Below are positions 6,111 through 6,941 of a stretch of DNA of 6,941 nt, one piece after another. The notes below the pieces were generated by a model. It searched no databases. It had not been told where the DNA came from and was given only the letters and a program-made list of their open reading frames with translations. Origin of the DNA: JAVVEW01 sp032251045. Its GTDB lineage: Bacteria > Pseudomonadota > Gammaproteobacteria > Methylococcales > Methylomonadaceae. The stretch spans positions 1 through 6,941 of the forward strand of contig JAVVEW010000081.1 in the NCBI GenBank assembly GCA_032251045.1. Reading direction: 5' to 3'. Every line of letters starts with the position of its first letter. Positions within the stretch are counted from its first letter, which is position 1. The position numbers and the translations under genes were made by a program.

Positions 6111-6578
6111 TCAAGCGTCAGCGCTTAAACGGGCTAAAATAGCTTGAGCATGACCTTCAGGATTGACGTTATGTTCGCTGTAGGTTAGGACGCCTTGCTT
6201 ATCGATGATAAATGTCGAGCGCAAAATCGCCATTTTTTTCACACCATCTTTCTCTTTTTCACGCCAGACATCATAAGCCTCACAAACCTGACCGTCGCTG
6301 TCGGCTAGTAACTCCACCTGCAGCTGATATTTATCGATAAAGGCCTGATGACTGGCGCAGCTATCTTTGCTGATGCCCAATACCACCGTGTCAAGTGCCG
6401 CAAACTCACCAGCTAACTGGGTAAATTGCTGTGCTTCCAGCGTACATCCTGGCGTATCGTCCTTGGGATAAAAATACAAGACAAGGTTTTTTCGGCCCTG
6501 AAAGTCAGCCAGTTGCAGCCATTGACCGGCCTGATTTTGCAACCGAAAAGGTGGTGCGGGTTGGTTAAGTGCAATCAT
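6111..6578 (-). CDS. bcp: Thiol peroxidase of the Bcp/PrxQ peroxiredoxin family
   Basis: This cytoplasmic peroxiredoxin reduces hydrogen peroxide and organic hydroperoxides through a reactive cysteine. It is 155 residues, the usual Bcp size. The thioredoxin fold is evident: PAPPFRLQNQAG at the start, then FYPKDDTPGCT with peroxidatic Cys45 and the flanking Pro and Thr of the active site, VVLGISKD near 65-72, VCEAYDVW at 98-105, and RSTFIID at 120-126, where Arg120 is the conserved active-site arginine. The E. coli resolving position Cys50 is glutamine here; Cys74 and Cys99 remain, so resolution may use another cysteine or an external thiol. The start at 6578 is supported by AGGAG eight bases upstream (6587-6591). 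It converges on the cytochrome gene. A weak promoter candidate is TTGAAA on the minus strand at 6677-6682 with a poor -10. Confidence 0.95.
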   Translation of the reverse strand: MIALNQPAPPFRLQNQAGQWLQLADFQGRKNLVLYFYPKDDTPGCTLEAQQFTQLAGEFAALDTVVLGISKDSCASHQAFIDKYQLQVELLADSDGQVCEAYDVWREKEKDGVKKMAILRSTFIIDKQGVLTYSEHNVNPEGHAQAILARLSADA

Positions 6579-6648
6579 GATAAAGTCTCCTGATTATATT
6601 GAGGGTACTCTGAATAAGCGGGTTCGAGACTTATCAGAGCAGGAAGAA

Positions 6649-6677
6649 CAAACATGTAACGCTTGCTTTGCTATATT
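6649..6677 (+). promoter_or_regulatory. Candidate extended -10 promoter in the right intergenic region
   Basis: TATATT (6672-6677) is preceded by TGC, giving an extended -10. A half-matching -35, CAAACA (6649-6654), is 17 bases upstream. Transcription would start near 6684 and run rightwards, away from bcp, into a hairpin-rich stretch. The support is sequence match only. Confidence 0.3.
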
Positions 6678-6706
6678 TTCAATCGCTTAGAGCAACTTGA
6701 AAATAA

Positions 6707-6791
6707 TGACACCATCCTGTGTCACGAAGCCTTTAGTCTTGAGAAAAGACGCCTTGAATCCATAAATCCTGAGTAATTATATCAGGATTTA
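6707..6791 (+). repeat. Three consecutive hairpins (possible structured RNA)
   Basis: TGACAC/GTGTCA (6707-6712 and 6719-6724), GTCTT/AAGAC (6736-6740 and 6746-6750) and the perfect ten-pair stem TAAATCCTGA/TCAGGATTTA (6763-6772 and 6782-6791, nine-base loop) follow one another downstream of the promoter candidate. No T run follows the last stem, so a terminator role is not supported. They could form a small RNA or an untranslated leader, or the last could be an operator-like dyad. Confidence 0.3.
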
Positions 6792-6792
6792 G

Positions 6793-6903
6793 CCAGAAAC
6801 TTGTAACCGTTCACAACCGATTGCCATATTTGAAGAAGTTGCAGATTATGCAGCCAGCTTGGACGCCTTAGACATCAAAACCTTAAGCATCGTCCCATGC
6901 TAG
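6793..6903 (+). pseudogene. Short protein-like open stretch without a start (possible gene remnant)
   Basis: Between an in-frame TAG at 6790-6792 and a TAG at 6901-6903 lie 36 sense codons whose second half, EEVADYAASLDALDIKTLS, has the amphipathic acidic look of a real protein. There is no ATG, GTG or TTG placed with a ribosome site to start it usefully. It may be the tail of a decayed gene, or chance. No family was recognised. Confidence 0.2.
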
Positions 6904-6941
6904 ACTTAAGTCTCGTGTTACTGTCCTGCCCTAGGTCATGA

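Larger units (their letters stand above)
6592..6941. other. Gene-free right end with dyads
   Basis: No convincing gene was found on either strand in these 350 bases. The stretch holds the bcp upstream region, a plus-strand promoter candidate, several hairpins, the perfect palindrome AGACTTAAGTCT (6902-6913), a stem AGCAT/ATGCT (6886-6890 and 6897-6901) and one short protein-like open stretch. Base composition is visibly more AT-rich than the left two thirds of the window. Confidence 0.6.

Noticed and set aside
6618..6635. GGTTCGAGAC resembling a tRNA T-loop
   Set aside because: The flanking bases do not form a T-arm stem, and no acceptor or anticodon arm could be assembled around it.
6822..6882. 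Nine-residue frame MSKASKLAA on the minus strand with an AAGG upstream
   Set aside because: It is too short, without family resemblance or terminator, and such starts with AAGG occur by chance.
1..6941. Mobile element, CRISPR array or defence system
   Set aside because: No transposase or integrase frames, no terminal inverted repeats paired with target duplications, and no regularly spaced direct repeats were found.

Overview
The window reads as ordinary chromosome from a Gram-negative proteobacterium, most likely a gammaproteobacterium. The evidence is a fused CysG-type siroheme synthase whose catalytic residues fall at the Enterobacteria numbering, a lipobox lipoprotein, a periplasmic c-type cytochrome, a sigma-54 activator and a Bcp-type peroxiredoxin. 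A methylotroph or methanotroph host is possible from the overall flavour but is only a guess. No IS element, CRISPR array, tRNA, rRNA or phage gene was seen.

Left part, minus strand (1-1962): a compact cluster transcribed right to left. It holds pyrF (orotidine 5'-phosphate decarboxylase), then a small membrane protein of the TauE/SafE (UreH/DsbD_2-like) group with an HCxGMCG motif, then the start of a sigma-54-dependent AAA+ activator that runs off the left edge. pyrF and the membrane gene overlap by one base (TGATG), and only 10 bases separate the membrane gene from the activator. One transcript from an extended -10 promoter upstream of pyrF is likely.

Middle, plus strand (2166-5485): a divergent cluster. 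An AEC-family permease is followed one base later by cysG (complete siroheme synthesis from uroporphyrinogen III), and then, after a 64-base gap, by a lipoprotein that folds as a seven-bladed WD40-like propeller. Siroheme serves assimilatory sulfite and nitrite reductases, so the permease may handle a related anion or carboxylate; this is inferred from gene order alone.

Right part (5486-6941): a small monoheme cytochrome c has its own well-formed promoter (TTGAAT-17-TATAGT), two perfect dyads around that promoter, a strong ribosome binding site, apparently optimised codons and a clear rho-independent terminator. A convergent bcp peroxiredoxin gene follows on the minus strand. The last 350 bases hold no convincing gene. 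They contain a plus-strand extended -10 promoter candidate followed by three hairpins, and a 36-codon open stretch of protein-like composition that may be a gene remnant.

No clear new biological system is visible. The parts most worth a second look are the dyad-embedded cytochrome promoter, the propeller lipoprotein behind cysG, the activator with no N-terminal sensory domain, and the structured gene-free right end.
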